DNA of 64,000 bases from positions 62,001-126,000 of the forward strand of contig JAMPFD010000001.1 of NCBI GenBank assembly GCA_023664625.1, read 5' to 3'. Both the position numbers and the translations under genes were made by a program. Below, in pieces: positions 16,240-24,276 of this stretch; the first letter of the stretch is position 1; each line of letters opens with the position of its first letter. This stretch comes from Bacillota bacterium (GTDB taxonomy: Bacteria; Bacteroidota; Bacteroidia; Bacteroidales; Bacteroidaceae). Below the pieces are notes generated by a model, which was not told where the DNA came from, made no database searches, and saw only the letters and a list, made by a program, of their open reading frames with translations.

Positions 16240-16616
16240 GTACCCGAACGTTTAGGTTTGCGTCTGTGTCCGGCAGCAATCGCCTCGTTCTCCTCCTCCG
16301 GTGTCATCGGTACCACTGTCCTGCGGTTGCACTCCAGCCACTTGTCAAGTTCATCTTTGTAGAGCACGTAACGCTTGCCCGGCTTCGTGGCAGGAATCTC
16401 TCCTTTGGCGAGCTTGTCATACAGGGTGGCTTTCGGGATGGTGAGATAGTCTGCCGCTTCATCCACCGTCATGGGAACGTGACGGTCGGCAGTCTTAGGT
16501 TGTCGGTCACTGCGCAGGCCGGTAATCATCTGTCTGATGCCGCACATCTCGTCAAGGATGCGTGTCACTGCTTTCGGGAGGTCGTTGAAGGATAGTTCCT
16601 CTTTGGAGTTTGTCAT
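16233..16616 (-). CDS. Excisionase-type HTH protein of unit B
   Basis: 127 residues. Residues 49-96 carry the HTH: MTVDEAADYLTIPKATLYDK, then LAKGEIPATKPGKRYVLYKDELDKWL. The N-terminus is helical (PKAVTRILDEMCGIRQMITG) and may mediate oligomerisation. It overlaps the ATPase gene. Its upstream region has a four-repeat array and a -7 box with the same layout as the integrase promoter at 18.6 kb. Confidence 0.83.
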   Translation of the reverse strand: MTNSKEELSFNDLPKAVTRILDEMCGIRQMITGLRSDRQPKTADRHVPMTVDEAADYLTIPKATLYDKLAKGEIPATKPGKRYVLYKDELDKWLECNRRTVVPMTPEEENEAIAAGHRRKPKRSGTW

Positions 16617-16648
16617 ATCTAAATCTTTTTGAAATTAAGAATCTGCCG

Positions 16649-16718
16649 CAAAGGAACCTTATGATGTGACAGTGAGAACAATAACCGTGAACAACCGGCA
16701 AATAACTGAACTATAACC
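16649..16718 (-). promoter_or_regulatory. Promoter with phased four-repeat operator (HTH gene)
   Basis: The -7-like box TTCCTTTG (16649-16656, minus) is followed upstream by four AAC(C/T) cores at 16683, 16693, 16704 and 16715, spaced 10, 11 and 11 bp. They cover the -33 region. The layout is identical to that at 18552-18621. Confidence 0.6.
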
Positions 16719-16721
16719 ATT

Positions 16722-17516
16722 TCACGCGCTCTCCCGATGCACACCAGTGTTGTTTTCTGTTGCCTGATAGTGGAATTTAAGGCTGTCAGGTGAAGGACGG
16801 TCAATGGCAATCCTGTCCGCGGATGTCGTCTTGGTCATGTTCTTGAGCGATGGCAGCTCCACATCTGACAGCGCGGAGGCGAACAGACGTTTGGCAAACA
16901 GGGCACGGCACTCACCATCGCAACTATTGTACCTGCCGAGACGCTCGCCTATGTTCCAGACGAAGTGACATAGCTCGTTGGTGCTTAGCCGCACACGAAG
17001 ACGGATGTCTGACGGCTTATAACCGGGATTGAAACACCAACAACGAATGTCAGTGCAGAGATGTTCCATATCTTTGTCGGCAACAAACGGTGGCATGGTA
17101 CGTCCGACATACTCAATGATACTCGCTGCCAGTTCTGACTTCGCTTTAGCTTGCTTCGTTTCATATTCCCGACAGATGATTTTGTAATCAACAGGTTTTA
17201 CTCCTACATCATACGTTGGAGGTTGCTCAATAATTTCCTCCTGTTGCATGACAGGAACTTTGTCTTGTCGCTTGTGGTATGCGTTCATGATACTATCAGG
17301 CAGAAAGATGAAAACGGAATAATAACACAGCCACAGCAATGTGTTACACCCTAAAAAGGTTGCCGTTCGCACCATGCCGTCACCACAAAAGTCATTGCCG
17401 ACCTTTACTGCTGCTATCAGTGATACCGCAAGGATGGCGATACCCAGCAGACCGTAGAACAAAACTGCATTGTCAAGCGAGTCCGATAATCCTTGTTTTT
17501 GTTTTTTGTTCGCCAT
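16722..17516 (-). CDS. Hypothetical two-helix membrane protein of unit B
   Basis: 264 residues. Two membrane helices lie near 15-37 (NAVLFYGLLGIAILAVSLIA) and 52-75 (TFLGCNTLLWLCYYSVFIFL), followed by a 185-residue soluble part containing four Cys near CTDIRCWCFNPGYKPSD and NSCDGEC. I do not recognise the family. It lies between the integrase remnant and the HTH gene, with its own TAACTTTG box upstream. Confidence 0.7.
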   Translation of the reverse strand: MANKKQKQGLSDSLDNAVLFYGLLGIAILAVSLIAAVKVGNDFCGDGMVRTATFLGCNTLLWLCYYSVFIFLPDSIMNAYHKRQDKVPVMQQEEIIEQPPTYDVGVKPVDYKIICREYETKQAKAKSELAASIIEYVGRTMPPFVADKDMEHLCTDIRCWCFNPGYKPSDIRLRVRLSTNELCHFVWNIGERLGRYNSCDGECRALFAKRLFASALSDVELPSLKNMTKTTSADRIAIDRPSPDSLKFHYQATENNTGVHRESA

Positions 17517-17544
17517 AAATCTGATTTTTAGAAGGTCTATGCAG

Positions 17545-17552
17545 CAAAGTTA
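17545..17552 (-). promoter_or_regulatory. Promoter -7 box of the two-helix membrane protein
   Basis: TAACTTTG on the minus strand, 29 bp before the start codon. Confidence 0.5.
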
Positions 17553-17670
17553 TATAAGTCTTCATGGTTATTCCTAATTGCTGACCATCAATCATCTACG
17601 GCTTAAGTATAGTTATTATATCAGAGTTCTGTTGTATTCAAAATCATACTCAAAGCACTATAAACGGCAT

Positions 17671-17700
17671 GAAAAAAGCGAAGACTTCAATCCTCGCTTT
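17671..17700 (-). terminator. Terminator after the integrase remnant
   Basis: On the minus strand AAAGCGAGG, a short loop, and CTTCGCTTTTTTC form a stem followed by a T-run, downstream of the integrase remnant. Confidence 0.65.
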
Positions 17701-17784
17701 GATGCTTTAATCTTGCTCACTTTACTTTTTTCCATATATACGCCCCCAGAATAAAATAAAGTGAAAGTAGGGAAAAGTAAACCG

Positions 17785-18487
17785 CTAATCCGTGCCTGTT
17801 AGGGGAGCGGATTTCAGCGTGATGCGGTTCACGGACAATCGTTTCTGTTCGTCCGCCATGTTTGCATAAATCTGTGTGGTCTCCACATTCTTGTGTACAA
17901 GCATCTTCTGCACAACATAAATACTCGTTCCGGCTTCCACCTGCAACGAGCCGAAAGTATGGCGAGTGCAGACAGGCACGGAACGTGGACCAGTAGCCTG
18001 CCACCGAGTTGATGTGAAGGGTTTGTTTGGAGTGGAGGTACTGACGTGTATTCAGCAGATAGTCCATAAACCTGCGACACAAGTCCACATTGATCTCTCC
18101 GAAGGTGCATCTGCCGCCCACGAACCTCTCAAAGTGCTTGTAGACGTGTTCCCACTTGGTGTTGCGCTTTCCGGCAAGATCCCTGAAATAAGCGAGTAAG
18201 TCGCCTTTCTCCTTTTCTTTGTCAAAGAAGTCATAACGCTCATTGACGATGCTTTCATAGCGGCGGCAGCGCAGAGCCTCCGCCTTTTCAGTCATGCGCT
18301 CGTTGTACTCACGCTCGCGCCTGTTCTTTGGCTTGGCATAGATGTAGATGGCAAGCGATTCGTGGCGCATCACCTTCATGGTGGTTTCATCACGATAACC
18401 AGGATAGTAGTCCAGATAATAGGACAGCATTTTGCCGTGCTTGATGGGGCGTGTGCGCAGGGTCACAGTCTTACAGATATTCGTCAT
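17785..18487 (-). pseudogene. Tyrosine integrase of unit B, broken by an internal deletion
   Basis: The first 170 residues are a normal integrase N-terminus (LRTRPIKHGKMLSYYLDYYP to HINSVAGYWSTFRACL). The frame then changes, and the true C-terminus appears one frame over at 17979-17785: TRHTFGSLQVEAGTSIYVVQ, HKNVETTQIYANM. The middle of the catalytic domain, about 150-180 residues with the first catalytic Arg and the Lys, is missing. The junction lies near 17968-17975 in CTGTCTGCACTCGCC; a short TGCA could have served as microhomology. The original frame runs on to 17717 as unrelated sequence. Unit B therefore cannot move by itself. Confidence 0.88.
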
Positions 18488-18551
18488 AATCTTTCTGTTT
18501 TGATGGGTTATATTTATTGTCGTTTGGAGTTGTTCACCGTTATTCGGTGCT

Positions 18552-18621
18552 GCAAAGGAAATGGATGATAGAATGGTGATAACAATAACCGACTATAATT
18601 AACGGATAATTACGCTATAAC
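18552..18621 (-). promoter_or_regulatory. Promoter with phased four-repeat operator (integrase)
   Basis: TTCCTTTG (18552-18559, minus) with AACC/AATT cores at 18586, 18596, 18607 and 18618, spaced 10, 11 and 11 bp. The distance from box to first core is 27 bp, the same as at 16649-16718. It lies upstream of the integrase remnant. Confidence 0.6.
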
Positions 18622-18651
18622 CGGGATGGCATCAAAATTAATACCACAATT

Positions 18652-19581
18652 CTATAATCCGGCGGCCTTACGCTCCGCCATTACCCGCTCCACATCCTCT
18701 TTGACAAGCAGGTTACGGACACCGACACGAACCTTGCCGATATCTTTCACCTTGACGATATGATGCAGATTGGCTTTCGTCAGACCGTATTTCTCGGCAA
18801 CTGCCTCCACTGTGGTGTACCTTTCATCTGATGTAAGGTCGGTACGGCGGAGTTCCTCTAAATGGGTCTTTGAGTAATAGGCTATGCCATGTTCCTTTTT
18901 CGTAGGAATACTATGACGGTAAGCGTATGCCCTGATTGCCGTTTCGCTCATTCCGAACTGTTCTGCTACATCTGCGGTTGTTAGCCAGTCGGTGATGGAT
19001 GAATAGTCAATGGCTACACCGAAGTGTGCGTCTATGTCACTCTTGCTGTAATAGACACGTCCTGCAATGCGGCACACATGGATGCGGTAACGCTTGGCAC
19101 AAGTATAAAGCCAACCCTGACCGATTTTGAAAGTCGTCAGGACTTCCTCTGCGGTATAATACTCCATTGGCTCTGTGTTAGCGGATTCCGCTTTGCGCCC
19201 CTTGTCATTTCCTTTGGATTTGGGCGATCTAACAATTGGCAGCACTCGTTTGTATGGACTCGCCGTTAACAGAGCCTCGATGTCAGCACGGCGGATAAGC
19301 GACATACGGCTACTCAGCCGTGATGCCCTCAGCCGGCCTTGACCGACAAGCTTGTAGATATACTGCCGAGTGCATCCTATCAATACTGCCGCCTTCGAAA
19401 AAGAAAGATACTCCTGATGCTGCAGGTCTATAACAGGCTCCACCGCCTTGATGAAGTCACTGCATCGCTTCTTTCTTGCCTGCTTCGCCTGTTCCGCGCA
19501 AGTCTCCGAGCAGTAGCATTGATTGCCGCTGCGGATGGCGAAGGTAGTGCCACAAAATTCACATTTCCGTTGAGTTCTCAT
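18652..19581 (-). CDS. Zinc-finger protein with four HTH modules
   Basis: 309 residues. The N-terminus has a Cys cluster (Cys7, Cys10, Cys24, Cys28; Cys22 also near). Four excisionase-type HTH modules follow, at about 58-105 (YLSFSKAAVLIGCTRQYIYK), 141-187 (YYTAEEVLTTFKIGQGWLYT), 199-244 (WLTTADVAEQFGMSETAIRA) and 255-301 (YTTVEAVAEKYGLTKANLHH). Each ends in a wing and a xxDIxxxx helix. The protein is likely a DNA-binding regulator or recombination factor of the element. Arrays of four phased repeats lie upstream of this gene, the integrase remnant and the HTH gene, so one module per repeat is an attractive model (inference). Confidence 0.85.
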   Translation of the reverse strand: MRTQRKCEFCGTTFAIRSGNQCYCSETCAEQAKQARKKRCSDFIKAVEPVIDLQHQEYLSFSKAAVLIGCTRQYIYKLVGQGRLRASRLSSRMSLIRRADIEALLTASPYKRVLPIVRSPKSKGNDKGRKAESANTEPMEYYTAEEVLTTFKIGQGWLYTCAKRYRIHVCRIAGRVYYSKSDIDAHFGVAIDYSSITDWLTTADVAEQFGMSETAIRAYAYRHSIPTKKEHGIAYYSKTHLEELRRTDLTSDERYTTVEAVAEKYGLTKANLHHIVKVKDIGKVRVGVRNLLVKEDVERVMAERKAAGL

Positions 19582-19630
19582 ACACGCATATTTTTGAGGT
19601 TTTAACTAAAATCGGTGTATCCACGCCGCG

Positions 19631-19750
19631 TGTAAACCGAAGTCAACCGATGACAACCCTTGTAAACCCATCACACGAAATGACGGTTTCTGAGTCTCCG
19701 ACACCGCCTCCGTCAATCCTTGCCAACCATCGTAAACCGATGTAAACCGC
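19631..19750. repeat. Two blocks of four 10-bp direct repeats
   Basis: Block 1 (19631-19670) and block 2 (19711-19750) each have four 10-bp units in exact register with consensus NGTMAACCGA; the AACC core recurs at 19635, 19645, 19655, 19665 and again at 19715 (AATC), 19725, 19735, 19745. The 40 bp between the blocks lack the motif. The array starts 50 bp upstream of the four-HTH gene. It could be an operator, a recombination site or an iteron-like origin. Confidence 0.85.
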
Positions 19751-20131
19751 CCCTATAAAATGACGAAAGCGGAAAGCCTCAGCTCCTCCGCGGTAGAAAT
19801 ACGTTGCAAAAATATGCCTAAAGTCCCCAAACACCAAATAACACAACTCAAAGTGTTAAAATCGCTATCTAATACTCAATACCTATCTACTTGTTGTTCT
19901 GTGTTCTTCATAGTCGTTGCCTATGCGCTAATTACAGGACAAGAATTAACATAATGTTTTTACTTGCCGGTATATGAACTTTGTTTGTGACAATAGCATG
20001 AATTTGTGGATTTTCAATAAGACGTAGAAATAGCGGCATAGGAGAAACCACGTAAGCCAATCCAACAAACAAGTACGATTTACATATAGCAGGCGGTGCA
20101 AGGCAATATTATTCCGGCTATATATACATTC
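19751..20131. other. Non-coding right edge of the mobile region
   Basis: Open frames here are short and have no recognisable product. Base composition changes from the element towards the chromosome, so the end of unit B may lie here, but I found no att repeat. Confidence 0.4.
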
Positions 20132-20172
20132 CATGCCGTCAACATCAACTATTTTGGATTGACGGCAAAAAC
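20132..20172 (+). terminator. Weak hairpin with A-run
   Basis: TGCCGTCAA and TTGACGGCA form a 9-bp stem followed by AAAAA. No intact gene ends here; it may be a leftover terminator. Confidence 0.35.
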
Positions 20173-20450
20173 ATGTCGAATGAAATTGATTTGATGGCAG
20201 AAGAGGTATGGGGCAACTATAACATGTCGTAAGACAATGCTTATGCAGTAATGGATATTGACATCTAAAGCAAGGACAACGCTACCGAAAAAGACTGAAA
20301 AAATAGCAGAGTCTTGACAGAATATGAAGAACGGCTATTGATTTAGGCGTTGATTCTATAAAGAAAATCATTATCCATGGTACTGATATTGAGCTTGTAG
20401 CAGGGCGTTCCCCAATATACGGCATATCAGTTGGTCATGAGCCCATGTAA
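20173..20450 (+). pseudogene. Degraded gene fragment
   Basis: An ATG at 20173 gives MSNEIDLMAEEVWGNYNMS and a stop. A well-composed 40-residue end lies in another frame at 20328-20450 (RTAIDLGVDSIKKIIIHGTD, then ELVAGRSPIYGISVGHEPM). Together they look like the remains of one rightward gene with frameshifts and stops. The family is not recognised. Confidence 0.4.
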
Positions 20451-20611
20451 ATATCCCTCCCATTCGTTTCCGTTCATTTTCCCATATTCCTATTTGAAAG
20501 TCTGCGGCAAACTAAAAGCCTCCTTAAAACAGATATTATGACGTAGCCGGCAGAGGCTTTGTCACCCCAAGGCCCAGGAAGTAGCCGATAATGCTATCTG
20601 ACAATGCCAAG

Positions 20612-20668
20612 CAATAAGAAAACCCACACATTTCTTTTCTCCAAAAAGATGTGTAGGTTTTCTTATTG
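20612..20668. terminator. Long hairpin without a nearby intact gene
   Basis: CAATAAGAAAACCCACACAT (20612-20631) pairs with 20649-20668 with a single mismatch across an AT-rich loop. It looks like a bidirectional terminator, perhaps for the degraded gene at 20.2-20.4 kb. Confidence 0.6.
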
Positions 20669-20774
20669 TTTATGCCTTTTTTCTGATGAGACAGGGCATT
20701 GAATATGGATTTTCAAGGAAAAGAATGGCATTTTTCATACGATCAGATACGAAAAGGGCATAAGACACTCCGTA

Positions 20775-20862
20775 AAACATTACCATACGCACCACGAACC
20801 GTTACCTTTCATCATGCGCAAAGTTACGGTTGGCCAGGTAAAAGGTAACGATTCGGCAGACG
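20775..20862. repeat. 22-bp tandem repeat array, locus 1
   Basis: Four units start at 20775, 20797, 20819 and 20841. Each has a GGTNACC-like core (CATTACC, CGTTACC, AGTTACG, GGTAACG). It shares period and core with the arrays at 32.8, 46.8 and 60.6 kb. Confidence 0.75.
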
Positions 20863-21387
20863 GAAATATGACAGATGCGAGTCAAATTGCAACAAGACCA
20901 TGTCTATCAACAATATAACAAAATTGCAAAATTCCTGAGTTTTTCGCACCGAAATATTTCTTCCGCCCGAATTTTCAAAAATTTCGGCATGAAAATCAGG
21001 TGAGTTTTCTTATTCCCTCCCAAGTTATGGAGAATGGGGCAGTACAATTTTCCAAGAGGATATTGAACAAGAAGCATCTAACGGCACATCATCAGAAGCA
21101 GGTATGCCAGTCCACATGCTATGCTGATGAAACAAGAATCATCTGCAGGAAAACAATCCCATAATCACCAATATGCACTTCCAAAGGTGCACATCTCATA
21201 AAAACATTGCACGTTGGAGAATGCATCTATTAACCCAAAGAGAAATTTTCATGGTGCATGTTCCATTCATTGTCATGCTGTATGCAAAATGCAAACAGAA
21301 TGGGCACACACCTTAGCAAAGAGTTACCGGCAAGCGGTCTTTCTTCATTTCAGGGCATTACCCGGGAAAACAGCCGCCGTTGCCCAC
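20863..21387. other. Gap without a supported gene
   Basis: Short open frames only. There is a small dyad (CCGAATTTT/AAAATTTCGG, about 20969-20990) and scattered TGCAC words at 21174, 21188 and 21208. I see no RNA gene. Confidence 0.45.
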
Positions 21388-22464
21388 TCATTCAAATACA
21401 GCTTCAAACTGCTGTATTATGCGCCGGAACACCGGTGACGCAAGATAACTTGTGTTTTTCTTCAGCATCGAAGATATGTTCTCCAGCGAATTGGTGTAGC
21501 ACGACAGTTCGTTGTTCATCTGCGTATGATGGACCGCCTGTCTGTGTATCTCACGCTCACGTTCCTTGACAAGAGCATCGCAGACATTCCTCACTATCGG
21601 CTCGACAATCTTGTTGAGGAGATGATGGCCGTGGACGTAAAGATATACCGTATCAGGAGTGACACCGAGCCTCAGCAGATCCTCCCTCACCTTGGGTATG
21701 TCACGCGCAAGGTCAGGATGGGCATCGCGCAATGTTCTCTCTCTTTGACGCACTTTTGACTGCACCTTGCTGATTACGTGTGAGGCATTGGACATTTTAA
21801 CGGCGCCTGTGGAGATTACACTGTTCATGTCGGTAATGGTCATGACGTCAAAACGGTTCTTCCTGTACAATGCCACAGACCAGCAGAACAAAGGCCATAC
21901 TGCCTCGGAATAGCCGCTGAGGAAGGCTTCGAAATCAAAAATCCGATGGTCGTTCAGCGTTGCCATGACGCAGACGTTATGCAGTCCCTTGGCGTAGCAC
22001 TGAAGATTCTCTATCGCGTAGGCCACGGTATGGAATACGAACGGCGTGCCGAGCATCATCTGCGAGCTTTCCGTAGTGCCCTGCATAAGATAGTCATAGT
22101 CAGCATCGACACAGGCTATCATGTCCTTTCCCGTGTTCTGCAATATACACTGCAGGGCAGTCCGCTTGCCCCTTCCGAGCACATTCCTGCCGTTGCGTCC
22201 CTTTGTAGGGAGCATGATTTCAAAATAACGCTTGCCGTTCTCGAACCTGTCAAGGACGGTGCGCCAGAAAAGTATGTCATCATAGCTCTCGACATAGGCA
22301 ACAATCCTACGCCGGGAATCTTTCGGCCGCAAAGCGTTTGCCGCCGTCATGTAGCCGGATGATATATGTTGGGTCAGCCTTCTCACAAAGTTCTCATAAA
22401 GTTTTTCATAACCGTGCGGGGAAAAATCAGTGCCGTGACAGCAAGAGCATACCGCCGCCAACAC
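21388..22464 (-). CDS. DUF4435 (TOPRIM-like) protein, partner of the AAA ATPase
   Basis: 358 residues. The DUF4435 signature is visible: RRIVAYVESYDDILFWRTVL (conserved Glu, about residue 59) and MIACVDADYDYLM (Asp-x-Asp), as in the TOPRIM-like fold. The C-terminal half is helical. The start lies 13 bp after the stop of the ATPase gene, so they form an operon. In the PARIS anti-phage system an ATPase (AriA) partners a DUF4435 nuclease (AriB); this pair has the same two domains. Here the ATPase is short, and similar pairs seem common in Bacteroidales, so a defence role is possible but not shown. Confidence 0.8.
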   Translation of the reverse strand: MLAAVCSCCHGTDFSPHGYEKLYENFVRRLTQHISSGYMTAANALRPKDSRRRIVAYVESYDDILFWRTVLDRFENGKRYFEIMLPTKGRNGRNVLGRGKRTALQCILQNTGKDMIACVDADYDYLMQGTTESSQMMLGTPFVFHTVAYAIENLQCYAKGLHNVCVMATLNDHRIFDFEAFLSGYSEAVWPLFCWSVALYRKNRFDVMTITDMNSVISTGAVKMSNASHVISKVQSKVRQRERTLRDAHPDLARDIPKVREDLLRLGVTPDTVYLYVHGHHLLNKIVEPIVRNVCDALVKEREREIHRQAVHHTQMNNELSCYTNSLENISSMLKKNTSYLASPVFRRIIQQFEAVFE

Positions 22465-22477
22465 AGCAGGCAGGCGG

Positions 22478-23170
22478 TCAGCCTATGGTAATGTCGCTCA
22501 CCTCCGTCACCTTGTCCAGCCATCCGTTCATTATTATGGCCGGCGAATGGGTGCTCATGATTATCTGGGCGTTGGGGTTCAGGCGGCGGATTGTCTCAAT
22601 GAGAACCTGCTGCCACTCAACATGCAGGGAAACTTCCGGCTCGTCCATAAACAGGACTGTATAGTCGCAGTCCTCAAGCAGCACTGTCATAAGTATTATG
22701 AGCATCTGCTTCTCGCCGCTGCTCAGGAGGCGGAGGTCAAGCGTATCGCCCCACTGTATAAGCTCAACCTTGCCGGCATCACGGTTAACGGTCTTCCCCG
22801 TAGCGGAAAAGAGTTCATCGACTATGTCACAGAAGAGAGACCATTGTCCTGCATGCGGATAATGGATGATACGTTCCTGCAAGCCGTTAAGATTGATGTC
22901 AAACTCGCTGCGGACATCGGGAGTACTGATTATGTCAAACTTCAGCAGCGTGGCATCCTCTGGGCATGTTTTCAGGATGACACCGTCAGCGGCATCCTTG
23001 GCAATGGCCTTCACTCCGCTAATGACATGACGGAGAATGGAACTCTTGCCTATGCCGTTGGCACCGCTAAGGACATTGACCTCCGGGTCAAGCGTCCAAA
23101 GGATATGCTTCCGTCCGCCCCAAAGTCGTGGTATCTCCACCTGCCGGATGTATTCTGCGTATTTTTCCAT
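22478..23170 (-). CDS. Compact ABC/OLD-type AAA ATPase
   Basis: 230 residues. Walker A is VLSGANGIGKSSILRHV, the ABC signature LLSSGEKQMLIILM, Walker B YTVLFMDEPEVSLHVEWQQV and the switch His IMSTHSPAIIM. The long coiled-coil insert of SMC proteins is absent. I start at ATG 23170 (MEKYAEYIRQVEIPRLWGG), since the longer frame adds an unrelated basic stretch. It is followed by the DUF4435 gene and is divergent from the EamA transporter. Likely role: sensor or clamp ATPase controlling its DUF4435 partner (inference from PARIS). Confidence 0.85.
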   Translation of the reverse strand: MEKYAEYIRQVEIPRLWGGRKHILWTLDPEVNVLSGANGIGKSSILRHVISGVKAIAKDAADGVILKTCPEDATLLKFDIISTPDVRSEFDINLNGLQERIIHYPHAGQWSLFCDIVDELFSATGKTVNRDAGKVELIQWGDTLDLRLLSSGEKQMLIILMTVLLEDCDYTVLFMDEPEVSLHVEWQQVLIETIRRLNPNAQIIMSTHSPAIIMNGWLDKVTEVSDITIG

Positions 23171-23262
23171 AGATTTCAGATTTTTTATGTCGCAAATATA
23201 CAACTTTTTCCTGAATCTTTTGTAATTTTGCATAGAAATTAAACTTTATTGCATTTTTTATC

Positions 23263-24195
23263 GTGACACAAGACACCCGCACAAATATCATTGCCCATCT
23301 CTCAATGTTCATGGCATGTGCTTTCTGGGGACTGATGGCTCCGCTGGGGAAGGATGCCATGACCCACGGCATTGACGGTATTGACATGGTCTCGTTCCGT
23401 GTCGCGGGAGGTGCGCTGCTATTTTGGCTTACCTCCTTGTTTGTCAGACATGAACACGTGCCGCTCAAAGACAAGCTGATGTTTGCCGGAGCGGGCCTGT
23501 TCGGCATTGTGACCAACCAGTGCCTATATACTCTCGGACTGTCCATGACCTCGCCCATCAACGCCAGTATCGTGACGACATCGATGCCGATCTTCGCCAT
23601 GATTCTCTCCGCACTGATACTCAAAGAGCCTATTACCGGGAAGAAAGCACTTGGCGTGCTCATGGGATGTTCCGGCGCACTGATACTCATTCTCACCTCA
23701 GCAAGTGCCGTGAGCGACAAGGTGGGCGACATCCGAGGCGACCTTCTCGCCCTCGGAGCTCAATTTTCCTTTGCCCTGTATCTCTCACTGTTCAATCCGC
23801 TGATAAAGCGGTACAGTGTCTTCACCACAAACAAGTGGATGTTCCTCTATGCCACACTGTTCATTCTGCCATTCTCGTCTTCACATATTGCCGCCATAGA
23901 CTGGGCAAACGTGCCTGTAAGGACATGGCTTGAATCAGGATATGTGGTGCTCTTCGGCACATATCTCGGATACATCTGCACCATGATAGGCCAGAGGACA
24001 CTACGCCCGACGGTGGTATCCGTCTACAACTATGTACAGCCTATAGTCTCCGTTGTCTTCTCACTGACACTCGGGCTCGCAGTGCTTCAGTGGTCACACG
24101 CCCTTGCCATAGCGCTCGTATTCTCGGGAGTCTGGCTCGTAACAAAATCAAGAGCGCGTGCCGACGATGGCAAGCAACAAGCTGACAATCACTGA
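23263..24195 (+). CDS. EamA-family (DMT) transporter
   Basis: 310 residues with ten hydrophobic helices arranged as two EamA repeats (about 10-145 and 160-298). Typical repeats end in IFAMILSALILKEPITGKKA and YVQPIVSVVFSLTLGL. These inner-membrane proteins export metabolites or amino acids; the substrate is not predictable. The start is GTG, 33 bp after a TAATTTTG box (23223-23230). Confidence 0.88.
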   Translation: MTQDTRTNIIAHLSMFMACAFWGLMAPLGKDAMTHGIDGIDMVSFRVAGGALLFWLTSLFVRHEHVPLKDKLMFAGAGLFGIVTNQCLYTLGLSMTSPINASIVTTSMPIFAMILSALILKEPITGKKALGVLMGCSGALILILTSASAVSDKVGDIRGDLLALGAQFSFALYLSLFNPLIKRYSVFTTNKWMFLYATLFILPFSSSHIAAIDWANVPVRTWLESGYVVLFGTYLGYICTMIGQRTLRPTVVSVYNYVQPIVSVVFSLTLGLAVLQWSHALAIALVFSGVWLVTKSRARADDGKQQADNH

Positions 24196-24276
24196 CAAAG
24201 GCTTGCCGCCTAAGGCTAAGCCCCTGTCAGATTCCGACTTTATACCTGACGATTACCCCGGCTGACAAATCAAAGA

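Noticed and set aside
16619..16810. 63-residue open frame
   Set aside because: It overlaps the 3' end of the membrane protein gene and the four-repeat promoter region; no motif.
17717..17967. Continuation of the first integrase frame to 17717
   Set aside because: It is out-of-frame sequence past the deletion junction; the true integrase C-terminus is in another frame.
21174..21226. TGCAC words near 21.2 kb as another array
   Set aside because: Spacings are 14, 20 and 14 bp, not constant, and no larger unit repeats.
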